Assembly: GCF_014643775.1 (NCBI RefSeq)
Contig: NZ_BMKC01000002.1
Span: 62,001 to 126,000, forward strand
Reading direction: 5' to 3'
From: Arenimonas soli
Lineage (GTDB): Bacteria > Pseudomonadota > Gammaproteobacteria > Xanthomonadales > Xanthomonadaceae
Length of the DNA: 64,000 bases
The translations under genes and the position numbers were made by a program. Shown here piece after piece: positions 45,755-56,651 of this stretch. Below the pieces are notes generated by a model. It ran no database searches. It was not told the origin of the DNA and saw nothing but the letters and a program-made list of their open reading frames with translations. How positions within the stretch are numbered: position 1 is the first letter of the stretch; the number at the start of each line of letters is the position of its first letter.

Positions 45755-46561
45755 TCAGCCGTCCAGGCGCGGGTCGAGCGGGGTGAGCAGACGCAGCTTC
45801 GACGAGGCCCGGGTGCCGTTGGCCGCCAAGTCGAGCACCTGCGCTTCCCCGGCCAGTGCCCCGGCCAGCCAGGCCGGGCTTTCAAGCGTGACCGGGTAGA
45901 CCCGCTCCCAGCCCGCGCGCGGCGGCGAGAACGCCGGCGGCGTGTACTTCACCGGGATGCGCACCAATCCCCGGGCATCCGCGCCGTCGATCCGCCAGCG
46001 GCGGGCGGCGGCCTGGGTCGCCTTCACGAACTGGCCGGCCAGACGCCGGCCGTGGCTGCCCGGGTCGCGGCCGGTGAGGTGCAGGTACTCCACCGCCACG
46101 TCTTCGGGCACGCCCTGCGCGTCCACCCGGGCCACCAGGATCACCACGGCGCCGACGCCATTGCGCGCGGCGTCGGCCGGGTAGACCGGGTGGCGCTTCA
46201 TGCCCGCGGGCAGCTCGCGCGATTGTTCCGGGTCGGGAAACCAGGCCTGTTCGATGGCGAAACGTGCTGTCTTTTCGGCGTCGTTGCGCAAGGCCGCCAG
46301 GCGCAGGCGCATGGGGCTGGTGGCATTGACCGGTTCGCCGTTCTCGACCACCGGCTCGAAGCGCCAGCCGCGGATCTTGAGCAGGTAGCCCTCGACCACC
46401 GGCTCGCCCATCCAGTCCGCGTCCCGGAGCTGCACATCCAGCACCTGCCCTTCCGTGCCGATGGTGAGCGTACCTTCCACTTCCGCGGTGAAGCGGGCGG
46501 TGTCGGCCGCCTGGGCGGAGCCCGCCAAGGCCAGCAGCATGCCGGCCATCCAGTACTTCAT
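45755..46561 (-). CDS. exported TonB C-terminal-like protein
   Basis: Exported protein of 268 residues; ATG 46561 has GGAG 6-7 bases upstream. Signal peptide about 1-19 (MKYWMAGMLLALAGSAQA). Two TonB-C-like modules can be seen: around 22-95 (GTLTIGTEGQVLDVQLRDAD, LLKIRGWRFEPVVENGEPV) and around 115-220 (VVILVARVDAQGVPEDVAVE, AARRWRID). The Gly-x-V and 'a...w.f.P....G.pv' pattern is the TonB carboxyl-terminal pattern. There is no N-terminal transmembrane/Pro-rich linker, so it is not a classical TonB. Proteins of this kind are common in Xanthomonadales; role unknown. Confidence 0.72.
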   Translation of the reverse strand: MKYWMAGMLLALAGSAQAADTARFTAEVEGTLTIGTEGQVLDVQLRDADWMGEPVVEGYLLKIRGWRFEPVVENGEPVNATSPMRLRLAALRNDAEKTARFAIEQAWFPDPEQSRELPAGMKRHPVYPADAARNGVGAVVILVARVDAQGVPEDVAVEYLHLTGRDPGSHGRRLAGQFVKATQAAARRWRIDGADARGLVRIPVKYTPPAFSPPRAGWERVYPVTLESPAWLAGALAGEAQVLDLAANGTRASSKLRLLTPLDPRLDG

Positions 46562-46649
46562 GCCTGTGTCTCCGGAGTTCGTTGTGGGCGGAAGTAGAAC
46601 ACCCACCCCGTGACGGTTCAACGCAATGATGCCGGGGCATAATCGCCCC

Positions 46650-48464
46650 ATGCACAATTCCGGCTTTCTCGCCCTGCTGCTGGTGTTCCTGATAGCCGCG
46701 GTCATCGCGGTGCCGCTGTTCCGGCGGCTGGGCCTGGGTGCGATCCTGGGTTACCTGGCCGCCGGCGTGGTGATCGGGCCCGACGGGCTGTCGCTGGTGC
46801 CCGACCCCGACGACGTGCTGGCCGCGTCCGAGCTGGGCGTGGTGATGCTGCTGTTCGTGATCGGCCTGGAGCTGAGCCCGGCGCGGCTGTGGGTGATGCG
46901 GCGCAAGGTGTTCGGCACCGGCGGCCTGCAGGTGTTCGTCTCGGCGGCCGCCATCGCCGCCATCGCGGCGCTGGGCGTGGACGGCTGGAAGGCGCCACTG
47001 GTGATCGGCATGGGCCTGGCGCTGTCGTCCACCGCGGTGGGCCTGCAGCTGCTGGCCGAACGCAAGGAACTGACCACCGAACACGGACGGGTTGCCTTTG
47101 CGATCCTGTTGTTCCAGGACCTGATCGCCATCCCGCTGCTGGCGGCGATTCCGCTGCTGGGCGCGGCCAAGGCGCTGGAACGTTCGGCCCCGCCGCTCGA
47201 CAGCGTGGTGGTCGCGGTCGGCGCGATCCTGGCGGTCGTGGTCGGCGGGCGCTTCCTGCTGCGCCACCTGCTGCGGGTGGTGGCCAAGGCGCGGTCGGTG
47301 GAAGTGTTCACCGCCAGCGCACTGCTGGTGGTGGTGGGCAACGCCTGGATCATGGACCAGGCCGGGCTGTCGATGGGCCTGGGTGCGTTCCTGGCCGGCG
47401 TGCTGCTGGCCGAGTCGGAGTTCCGGCACGAACTCGAATCGCATATCGAACCCTTCAAGGGCCTGTTCCTGGGCCTGTTCTTCATCGCCATCGGCATGAG
47501 CATCGACCTGGACGTGATTGCCGACCAGCCGGCGATGATCGCCGGCGGCGTGCTGGGCCTGCTGACGCTCAAGATCCTGATGCTGCTGGCGGTGGGCCGA
47601 TTCACCGGCGGCCTGGACTGGCGCCAGGCGGTGCAGCTGGGCGCCGTGCTGGCGATGGGCGGCGAGTTCGGTTTCGTGGTGTTTGCCGAAGCGCTCAAGG
47701 CCGGGCTCATGGACGCGCAGCTGCGCGACCAGCTGTTCGTGGTCATCGGCTTGTCCATGGCGGCGACGCCGCTGATCCTGCTGGTGGTGTCGCGCTGGCT
47801 GCGCGAACACCCCTCGGAAGTAAAAAAGCGCGAACCGGACGACATCGACCACGAATACCCGCGCGTGATCATCGCCGGTTTCGGCCGCGTCGGGCAGATC
47901 GTCGGGCGCATGATGCGGGCGCAGAAGATCCCCTTCACCGCGCTGGAAAACAGCGCCGACCAGGTGGACGTTTCCCGCCGCTTCGGCACCAAGATCTACT
48001 ATGGCGACCCGGCCCGCGCCGACCTGCTGCGCGCGGCCCACGCCGACCGCGCCGAGGTGTTCGTGCTGACCACCGACGACCCGGACGCGAACGTGCGCAC
48101 CGCGCGCCTGGTCAAGCGCATGTACCCGCACCTGAAGGTGTTCGCCCGCGCGCGCAACCGCCAGCATGCCTTCCGGCTGATGGACCTGGACGCCGACGCC
48201 ACCCGCGAAACCTTCCACTCCAGCCTGGTGATGGGCCGCAAGGTGATGCAGGCCCTGGGCGTGCCGGCCGAAGAAGCCGAACGCAACACCGAACGCTTCC
48301 GCCAGCACGACGAACAGCTGCTGCGCCGGCAACACCTTGTCTACGACGACGAGGCCGCGCTGGTGGCGTCCTCGCAGGAGGCGCTGGCGGACCTGGAAAC
48401 CCTGTTCGAAGCCGACCTCAGCCCCGACGAGGCCGCCGAAGACGACGGCGACGCCGGGCGTTAG
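46650..48464 (+). CDS. monovalent cation:proton antiporter-2 family protein (KefB/KefC-like)
   Basis: CPA2 potassium/proton antiporter, 604 residues. ATG 46650 (MHNSGFLALLLVFLIAAVI) matches the KefB N-terminus; ATGs at 46626 and 46629 would add eight or seven residues not seen in the family. The membrane part has about 12-13 helices (residues 1-380), including the Gly-Asp core motif (LAAGVVIGPDGLS) and EFGFVVFAEALKAG. The C-terminal TrkA-N (RCK) domain binds NAD (VIIAGFGRVGQIVGRMM, about 410). A glutathione-gated role is possible but its regulatory motif is not evident. Confidence 0.92.
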   Translation: MHNSGFLALLLVFLIAAVIAVPLFRRLGLGAILGYLAAGVVIGPDGLSLVPDPDDVLAASELGVVMLLFVIGLELSPARLWVMRRKVFGTGGLQVFVSAAAIAAIAALGVDGWKAPLVIGMGLALSSTAVGLQLLAERKELTTEHGRVAFAILLFQDLIAIPLLAAIPLLGAAKALERSAPPLDSVVVAVGAILAVVVGGRFLLRHLLRVVAKARSVEVFTASALLVVVGNAWIMDQAGLSMGLGAFLAGVLLAESEFRHELESHIEPFKGLFLGLFFIAIGMSIDLDVIADQPAMIAGGVLGLLTLKILMLLAVGRFTGGLDWRQAVQLGAVLAMGGEFGFVVFAEALKAGLMDAQLRDQLFVVIGLSMAATPLILLVVSRWLREHPSEVKKREPDDIDHEYPRVIIAGFGRVGQIVGRMMRAQKIPFTALENSADQVDVSRRFGTKIYYGDPARADLLRAAHADRAEVFVLTTDDPDANVRTARLVKRMYPHLKVFARARNRQHAFRLMDLDADATRETFHSSLVMGRKVMQALGVPAEEAERNTERFRQHDEQLLRRQHLVYDDEAALVASSQEALADLETLFEADLSPDEAAEDDGDAGR

Positions 48465-48470
48465 CCGCGC

Positions 48471-51400
48471 CTAGTCCCGGTCGCGCAGGAAACGCGCCAG
48501 CGAGGGCGGTCCGCCGGCCCGGCCCGGTTCGAACTCGGCGGCGACGTCGACGAATCCACGCAGCACCGCCAGGTCGTGCGGCGTGCGCCCCAGGATGTCG
48601 CGGGCCTGGCGGTCGGCCCCTTCGCGCAGCAGGCGCTGGACCACGCGCGCCAGCCCGTGCATCGCGGCCAGGTGCAGCGGCGTCAGCCCGCGCTGGTCGG
48701 CGGCGTCGAGCGCCACGCCTTCGGCCAGCAGGCGTTCGAGCCCGGCCAGCAGCACCTCTTCGTCGCAGGCGGTGCCGGGTTCGGCGCGGGCGCCGAGCAG
48801 CAGCAGCAATGGCGTCTGCCCGGTGGCGTTGGGCGCGTCGGGTTCGACGTCGGCCAGCAGCAACACGTCCACCAGCGCCAGCACGCGCTGGCGGTCGCGC
48901 GAGGAAAACGCATGCAGGGCCGCGCAGTGCAGCGGCGACAGGCCCTGGGCGTCGCGGGCCTCGGGGTCGGCACCGTGCGCTAGCAGGCGCGAGATCAGCT
49001 CCGGCTGGCCCAGGGCGGCGGCCAGCATCAGCGGCGTCACTTCACCGGGCAGCGGCAGGTCGGGTTCGGCGCCGGCGCGCAGCAGGCGATCGACCACGCC
49101 GACGTGGCGCATGCTGATCGCCGCCGAAAGCGGCGTCGCCCCGGTGCGGGCGGCGATACGGGTGTCGGCGCCGCGGCCGAGCAACTGGTCGACCACCGCC
49201 TCGTGGCCGCCACCGGCCGCACGCAGCAGCGCGGTGCAGCCCTGGGCGTCGATCGCATCCACCGGCAGGTCCAGTTCCAGCAGGCGGCCCACGGCTTCGG
49301 CGTCCCCCGCCATCGCGGCGGCGGGCAGGTCGGCCGGCTGCAGGGTGCGTCCCGGCAGCTGCCACTGCCGCCATTCGAGCCAGTGCGAAAGTTCCGGCCG
49401 TTCCGCCGCCAGGGCCAGGCCCAGCGGGGTTTGGCCGTCGGGCGCGCACAGCGCCGGCGAGGCGCCGTGGCGGACCAGCAGCTGCAGGGCCCCCTCGCGG
49501 CCAAGCGCGGCGGCGGCGTGCAGCGGCGTGTGGCCGTGGCCATCGCGATCGTTCGGGTCGGCCCCCAGCGCCAGCAGGGACTGGGCCAGGCGCAGCCAGC
49601 CCAGGCGGATCGCCAGGCCCAGCGGCGGGTCGGCCGGCGCACCGCCGAAGGCGTCGGCGCCGCGTTCAAGCAGGGCCAGGGCGATGTTTTCGTGGCCGCG
49701 GCTGACGTGTTCGCCGGCCAGGCAGGCCTGCAGCCAGCGCGCCAGGCCGCCGCGCCCACCCACCGGCTGGCCACGGTCGAACAGGCGCTGCAGCGCCCCG
49801 CAAGCCAGGCCACCGCGGTCGAGCAGGTGCATGAAGACGCTGTCCTGGTCGTCCACGCGGGTGTCGGCGACCGCGCCATGGCGCAGCAGCCAGTCGAACA
49901 TCGCCAGGTCGGCGTCACCGGCGAATTCGAGCAGCAGCGATGCCAGGCCGGTGGCATCGGGGCCGGCGCCCAGGCGCAGCATGGCTTCGGCCGACTCCAG
50001 GCGTCCGGCGACCAGGGCTTCGCGCAGCAGTTCGCGCGGGCTGCGCTCGAAGCTGCCTTCGGCCAGGCCTTCGGCGACGCTGGCCGGCAGCGGGTAGGTC
50101 GGGTCGAGCACGGCCACCAGCGGCCAGCGGCCCGCGCCCAGGGCGTGTTCGAGGGCGCGGCGGCCGTCCTGGTCGCGCTGCTCGGGGTCAACGCCCATGG
50201 CGATCAGGTGGCGCAGGAATTCCGGGCCGCCTTCGGATTCGGCGGCCAGCACCAGGGCGTTGCGGCCGCGCCCGTCCACCGCGGAAACATCCGGGCGCGC
50301 CCGGGCCAGCCGCGCCAGCACGGCCGCCTGGGCGTGGCGGGCGGTTTCGAGCAGGGGCGTGGCACCCTCGGCGTCGCGGGCATTGCGGTCGGCGCCGGCA
50401 TCAAGCAGGCAGCCGACCACGTCGGCATTGCCGGCCGCGCAGGCCACGTGCAGCGCGCAGCGCTGGCCGTGGCCGCGGGAATCCACGCGCGCCTTGTGGC
50501 GCAGCAGCAACTGCACGCCGGCGGGGTCGTCGTCGCCACCCGCCGCCGCCAGCAGGGCCGGCTGGCCGTCCCGGGGTTCGGGTTTGGCGCCGCGTTCGAT
50601 CAGGAACTTGGCCAGCCGCCAGTTGCCGCTGGCGCAGGCGACGCCCAGCGCGCTGAAACCGTCGGCGTTGAGCGCTTCGAGCGTGGCGCCGGCATCGAGC
50701 AGCAGCGCCGCCACCGCCGGGTCGGTGCTGCGCGCGGCGTGGTGCAGGGCGGTGTTGCCGTCGGCGTCGGCATGGCGCGGGTCGGCGCCGTTGGCCAGCA
50801 GGGTCATCACCGCTTCGGGCCGGCCGTGCCAGCTGTCGCGGGTGGCCGCCAGCAGCGGGGTCAGGCCGGCATGTTCGGCATTGAGGTCAACGCCGCGGGC
50901 GATCAGGTCGCGCAGCAGGCGCAGGTCGCCCAGCAGGGCGGCCAGCATCGGCAGGCTGCGCTGGTCGCGGTCCTCGGGGTCGGGCAGGGATTCCGGGTCG
51001 GCGCCATCGGCCAGGGCCGCCAGCGCGGCTTCGATGCGCCCGGCGCGGGTGGCGGCGAGCAGGCGTTGGTCCGGGTCCGGGTCCTGGCCCTCTTCGGCCG
51101 GCGCGGGCGGCGCGTCGTCGTCGTCGCCGACGATCGGCAGGTTGGCCGGAAGGCGATTGCCCGTGGTTTCGGGCGGCTTGCCAAAGGACTGCACCAGGGT
51201 CTGCGCGGCCAGGGACAGGACCACGAAACCCCCGACCGCCATTGGTCGCAAGGTTTCCGGCAGCAGGCCGGGCCAGGACAGCCCGAGGATGGCCGCCAGG
51301 ACCACGAACACCGCCAGGGCCACCACGAAACCGCGGCCCGCGTCGGCCGGGCCACCCGTGCCGACCTGGGCGGCCAGCGCCGGTAGCGCCCCGCCGCCAC

Positions 51401-51773
51401 GCCCGGCCAGGCCAAAGGCCGGCCAGGCCCGCCACAGGCCCAGCAGCGCCAGGCCGCCCAGCGTGCCCAGGCCCAGCGCCGCGGCCAGGGTGCCGGTTTC
51501 AATCAGGGCCTGCAGTGGCCAGGCGACCGCCAGGCACAGCCCGACCAGGCCCAGGGCCCACAGCATGGCCAGGGCGCCGGCGTCGCGGCGCTGCACCGGG
51601 GCCGGCAGCTCGGCGCGCAGCCCGCGCAGACGCGCCAGGCCCAGCGTGAACGCCGGCTGGGCCAGCAGCCCCGCCAGCGCGGTCCAGGCCTGTCCCAGCA
51701 AGAGGGCCGCGGACAGGCCCACACCCAGCGCCAGCCAGGCCCAGGGCTGCCAGGCGCGGGACGCGTCAGCCAT
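48471..51773 (-). CDS. large membrane-anchored ankyrin-repeat protein
   Basis: Protein of 1100 residues. The N-terminal ~200 residues have about five hydrophobic helices (WAWLALGVGLSAALLLG; MLWALGLVGLCLAVAWPL; FVVALAVFVVLAAILGLSW and further segments). An acidic linker (about 205-235) leads into a stack of ~20 ankyrin repeats, recognisable by 'G.TPLh.Aa..g....v..LL..GAd....' (ADGNTALHHAARSTDPAVAA, DRDGHGHTPLHAAAALGREG, EVTPLMLAAALGQPELISRL). Middle repeats (about 560-700) are poorly conserved. The repeats are probably cytoplasmic scaffolds. Its start overlaps the YcgL gene end by 8 bases, so the pair is co-transcribed. Partner and function unknown. Confidence 0.85.
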   Translation of the reverse strand: MADASRAWQPWAWLALGVGLSAALLLGQAWTALAGLLAQPAFTLGLARLRGLRAELPAPVQRRDAGALAMLWALGLVGLCLAVAWPLQALIETGTLAAALGLGTLGGLALLGLWRAWPAFGLAGRGGGALPALAAQVGTGGPADAGRGFVVALAVFVVLAAILGLSWPGLLPETLRPMAVGGFVVLSLAAQTLVQSFGKPPETTGNRLPANLPIVGDDDDAPPAPAEEGQDPDPDQRLLAATRAGRIEAALAALADGADPESLPDPEDRDQRSLPMLAALLGDLRLLRDLIARGVDLNAEHAGLTPLLAATRDSWHGRPEAVMTLLANGADPRHADADGNTALHHAARSTDPAVAALLLDAGATLEALNADGFSALGVACASGNWRLAKFLIERGAKPEPRDGQPALLAAAGGDDDPAGVQLLLRHKARVDSRGHGQRCALHVACAAGNADVVGCLLDAGADRNARDAEGATPLLETARHAQAAVLARLARARPDVSAVDGRGRNALVLAAESEGGPEFLRHLIAMGVDPEQRDQDGRRALEHALGAGRWPLVAVLDPTYPLPASVAEGLAEGSFERSPRELLREALVAGRLESAEAMLRLGAGPDATGLASLLLEFAGDADLAMFDWLLRHGAVADTRVDDQDSVFMHLLDRGGLACGALQRLFDRGQPVGGRGGLARWLQACLAGEHVSRGHENIALALLERGADAFGGAPADPPLGLAIRLGWLRLAQSLLALGADPNDRDGHGHTPLHAAAALGREGALQLLVRHGASPALCAPDGQTPLGLALAAERPELSHWLEWRQWQLPGRTLQPADLPAAAMAGDAEAVGRLLELDLPVDAIDAQGCTALLRAAGGGHEAVVDQLLGRGADTRIAARTGATPLSAAISMRHVGVVDRLLRAGAEPDLPLPGEVTPLMLAAALGQPELISRLLAHGADPEARDAQGLSPLHCAALHAFSSRDRQRVLALVDVLLLADVEPDAPNATGQTPLLLLLGARAEPGTACDEEVLLAGLERLLAEGVALDAADQRGLTPLHLAAMHGLARVVQRLLREGADRQARDILGRTPHDLAVLRGFVDVAAEFEPGRAGGPPSLARFLRDRD

Positions 51774-52020
51774 CGACCATCGGGTCCAGCACGGTGGGCG
51801 GGAACTGCAGGTGGAAGCCGTGCGCCTGCAGGTTGGCGCGCACCACCGCCGGATCGGCGCGGGCCAGGCGCCGGCTTTCGGTCAGGGCGAACTCAAGCAC
51901 GAACACCAGTTCGCCCAGCGGTTCGCGCACCGCCGGCGGCAGTACCGAGAAATCGTCCTGTTTGCGCAGGTAGAGGTAGGTGTCGGGCTTGCGCAGGGAT
52001 TTGTAAACGTAGGCTTGCAT
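51766..52020 (-). CDS. YcgL domain-containing protein
   Basis: Small cytoplasmic protein of 84 residues from ATG 52020. It carries the family signatures (AYVYKSLRKPDTYLYL, LGELVFVLEFALTESRRLAR and GFHLQFPP). E. coli YcgL is slightly longer. Function unknown. It lies just upstream of the ankyrin gene and overlaps its start; divergent from the S9 peptidase with a 120-base gap. Confidence 0.88.
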   Translation of the reverse strand: MQAYVYKSLRKPDTYLYLRKQDDFSVLPPAVREPLGELVFVLEFALTESRRLARADPAVVRANLQAHGFHLQFPPTVLDPMVDG

Positions 52021-52140
52021 GGCATCGCCGCGCTGGGTTGGGCGATTGTCGCCGCAAACGCCGGGTGGGAAAAGCCGCACACGCGCCGGCCGCGCCGGCT
52101 TTGTTAGGCTTGCCGGCCAGTTTTGACTCCCGGAGCCCCC

Positions 52141-54486
52141 ATGCGACTTCGCCTTGCCGTCCTTGCCCTGGTTTCCGCCTGCGCCCTGCCGGCGCAGGCC
52201 CAGGCGCCGCTCACGCTCGACCAGGCCATGGCCCATCCGGACTGGATCGGCCCGCCGGTTGAATCGGCCTGGTGGTCGCTGGACGGCCAGCGCGCGCTTT
52301 ACACGCTGAAGCGGGAAGGCAGCCCGGTGCGCGATACCTGGACGGTGCCGGTGGCCGGCGGTGAACCGGTGAAGGTCGAAGGCGCCGCCCTGGCCGAACT
52401 CGACGCCGCACGCCCGGTGTTCGACCCGACCCGCCGGCAGGCGGTTTTCATCCGCAATGGCGACGTGTTCCTGCGCTTGCTGGGCGGTCCGCTGGTGCAG
52501 CTGACCCGCAGCACCGAGGCCGAGGCCGACCCGCGCTTCGGCGCCGATGGCCGCAGCGTCGTCTGGCGCGTGGGCAACGACTGGTTCCGCTGGGATTCGG
52601 CGACCCGCCTGGTGCAGCCGGCCGCGCTGCCGCGCGCGGAGAAGGACCCGGCCGCCGAGCCGGAAAAGGACGCGCTGCGCGAACACCAGCTGCGGCTGAG
52701 CGAACAGCTGGCGCGCGAAAAGGCCTTCCGCGAAGCCCAGCGTGAGAATGCCGAAGCCCTGCGCGAAGCCGACCCCAGCCGCGCCGCGGCGCCGGTGTAC
52801 CTGGGCGACAAGATCGAAATTACCGACAGCGCGATGTCCCCCGACGGCCGCTGGCTGCTGGTGGTCACCGAAGCCAAGGACCACGAATCCGGCCGCGCCG
52901 GCAAGATGCCCAAGTACGTCACCGAGACCGGTTACGAGGAAGCCGAGGACGTGCGCGTGCGCGTCGGCCGCAACCCGCCGCAGGGCCAGCAGCTGGTGCT
53001 GGTGGACCTGGCCGACGGCAGCCATCGCGGGCTGGCGCTTTCCGCCCTGCCCGGCATCGGCCGCGACCCGCTGGCGGAACTGCGCAAGGCCGCGGGCCAG
53101 GACCCGCTCAAGGGCGACCGCCCGGTGCGCATCGACAGCCTGCTGTGGAGCGACAACGGCGCCGGCGTGGCGCTGATGGCGCGCGCGGTGGACAACAAGG
53201 ACCGCTGGATCGCCACCGTCGACCTGGCCGGCGGCAAGCTGGTGCCCGCGCACCGGCTGACCGACCCGGCCTGGATCAACTGGGGTTTCAACGACTTCGG
53301 CTGGCTGCCCGGAGGCCGCACGCTGTGGTTCCTTAGCGAAGAGTCCGGCTTCTCGCATCTCTACACCGTGGTGCCGGGCCAGCGCGCCAACCGCCTGACC
53401 ACCGGTCGCTGGGAAGCTTCCGCGCCGCAGTGGTCGCCCGATGGCGCCACCGCCTACTTCGTGTGCAACCGCGAATGGCCGGGTGACTACGAGGTCTGCG
53501 CGGTGCCCAGCACCGGCGGCGAGGTGCGCGAAGTGACCGCGCTCGACGGCGTCGAGGATTTCACCCTGTCGCCGGACGGCTCGCAGCTGCTGCTGCGCTG
53601 GTCGCAGTCGCACGTGCCGCCGCAGCTGGCGGTGCAGCCGGTGGCCGGCGACGAAGCGCGCAAGCTCACCGACACCCGCAGCGCCGAATTCGCCGCGCGC
53701 GAGTGGCTCGCCCCCGAAATCGTGCAGGTGCCGTCCAGCCACGGCGCCGGCAACGTCTGGGCCAAGCTCTACCGGCCTGAAACCCTCGAGGAAGGCCGCA
53801 AGTACCCGGTGGTGATGTTCGTGCACGGCGCCGGCTACCTGCAGAACGTGCACGCCCGCTGGCCGGTGTATTTCCGCGAGCAGATGTTCCACCAGCTGCT
53901 GGTGGAGAACGGCTTCATCGTGCTGGACATGGACTACCGCGCCTCGGAAGGCTACGGCCGCGACTGGCGCACGGCGATCTACCGCCGCATGGGCCACCCG
54001 GAGCTGGAGGACTACCTGGACGGCGTGAAGTACATGGTCACCGAGCACCAGGGCGATGCGGAGAACGTGGGCATCTACGGCGGCAGCTATGGCGGGTTCA
54101 TGGCCTTCATGGGCCTGTTCCGCGCGCCCGACGTGTTCAAGGCCGGCGCCGCGCTGCGGCCGGTGACCGACTGGACCAGCTACAACCACGAATACACGTC
54201 CAACATCCTCAATACGCCCGACCTGGACCCGGAGGCCTACAAGCGCAGCTCGCCGATCGAGTACGCACAAAACCTGCGCGGGCACCTGCTGATCAGCCAC
54301 GGCATGATCGACGACAACGTCTTCTACCAGGATTCGGTGCGGCTGGCGCAGCGCCTGATCGAGCTAAGGAAAGGCAACTGGAACATGGCCAGCTACCCGC
54401 TGGAACGCCACGCCTACCAGCACCCGGAAAGCTGGTACGACCAGTACCGGCGCATCTACGAACTGTTCGACGACAACCTGAAATAA
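52141..54486 (+). CDS. exported S9 family peptidase (prolyl oligopeptidase/DPP-IV type)
   Basis: Exported serine peptidase of 781 residues. ATG 52141 follows GGAG by 5-6 bases; a longer frame upstream is not supported. A signal peptide covers about 1-20 (ALPAQAQA). An eight-bladed beta-propeller-type N-terminal domain (about 40-500) contains DPP-IV/WD-like strands (GDVFLRLLGG; VVTEAKDHESGR). The C-terminal alpha/beta hydrolase has the nucleophile S649 in YGGSYGGF, the acidic residue D724 or D725 in GMIDDNVF and H757 in ERHAYQHP. It probably removes dipeptides from exported peptides; Xaa-Pro specificity is inferred from family. Confidence 0.9.
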   Translation: MRLRLAVLALVSACALPAQAQAPLTLDQAMAHPDWIGPPVESAWWSLDGQRALYTLKREGSPVRDTWTVPVAGGEPVKVEGAALAELDAARPVFDPTRRQAVFIRNGDVFLRLLGGPLVQLTRSTEAEADPRFGADGRSVVWRVGNDWFRWDSATRLVQPAALPRAEKDPAAEPEKDALREHQLRLSEQLAREKAFREAQRENAEALREADPSRAAAPVYLGDKIEITDSAMSPDGRWLLVVTEAKDHESGRAGKMPKYVTETGYEEAEDVRVRVGRNPPQGQQLVLVDLADGSHRGLALSALPGIGRDPLAELRKAAGQDPLKGDRPVRIDSLLWSDNGAGVALMARAVDNKDRWIATVDLAGGKLVPAHRLTDPAWINWGFNDFGWLPGGRTLWFLSEESGFSHLYTVVPGQRANRLTTGRWEASAPQWSPDGATAYFVCNREWPGDYEVCAVPSTGGEVREVTALDGVEDFTLSPDGSQLLLRWSQSHVPPQLAVQPVAGDEARKLTDTRSAEFAAREWLAPEIVQVPSSHGAGNVWAKLYRPETLEEGRKYPVVMFVHGAGYLQNVHARWPVYFREQMFHQLLVENGFIVLDMDYRASEGYGRDWRTAIYRRMGHPELEDYLDGVKYMVTEHQGDAENVGIYGGSYGGFMAFMGLFRAPDVFKAGAALRPVTDWTSYNHEYTSNILNTPDLDPEAYKRSSPIEYAQNLRGHLLISHGMIDDNVFYQDSVRLAQRLIELRKGNWNMASYPLERHAYQHPESWYDQYRRIYELFDDNLK

Positions 54487-54493
54487 GGCGGCC

Positions 54494-56526
<2,033 letters not shown>

Positions 56527-56651
56527 ACGCGCCTAGTAGACCCCCCCGCGCATGAGAAGTTCGTGAACAGGCGCGTTAAAACATTGTTCGATTCAGGACG
56601 CGTTCACCTGACCGCAAGCGGTTGATATCTAAGCGTATTCCCGGACCCCGG

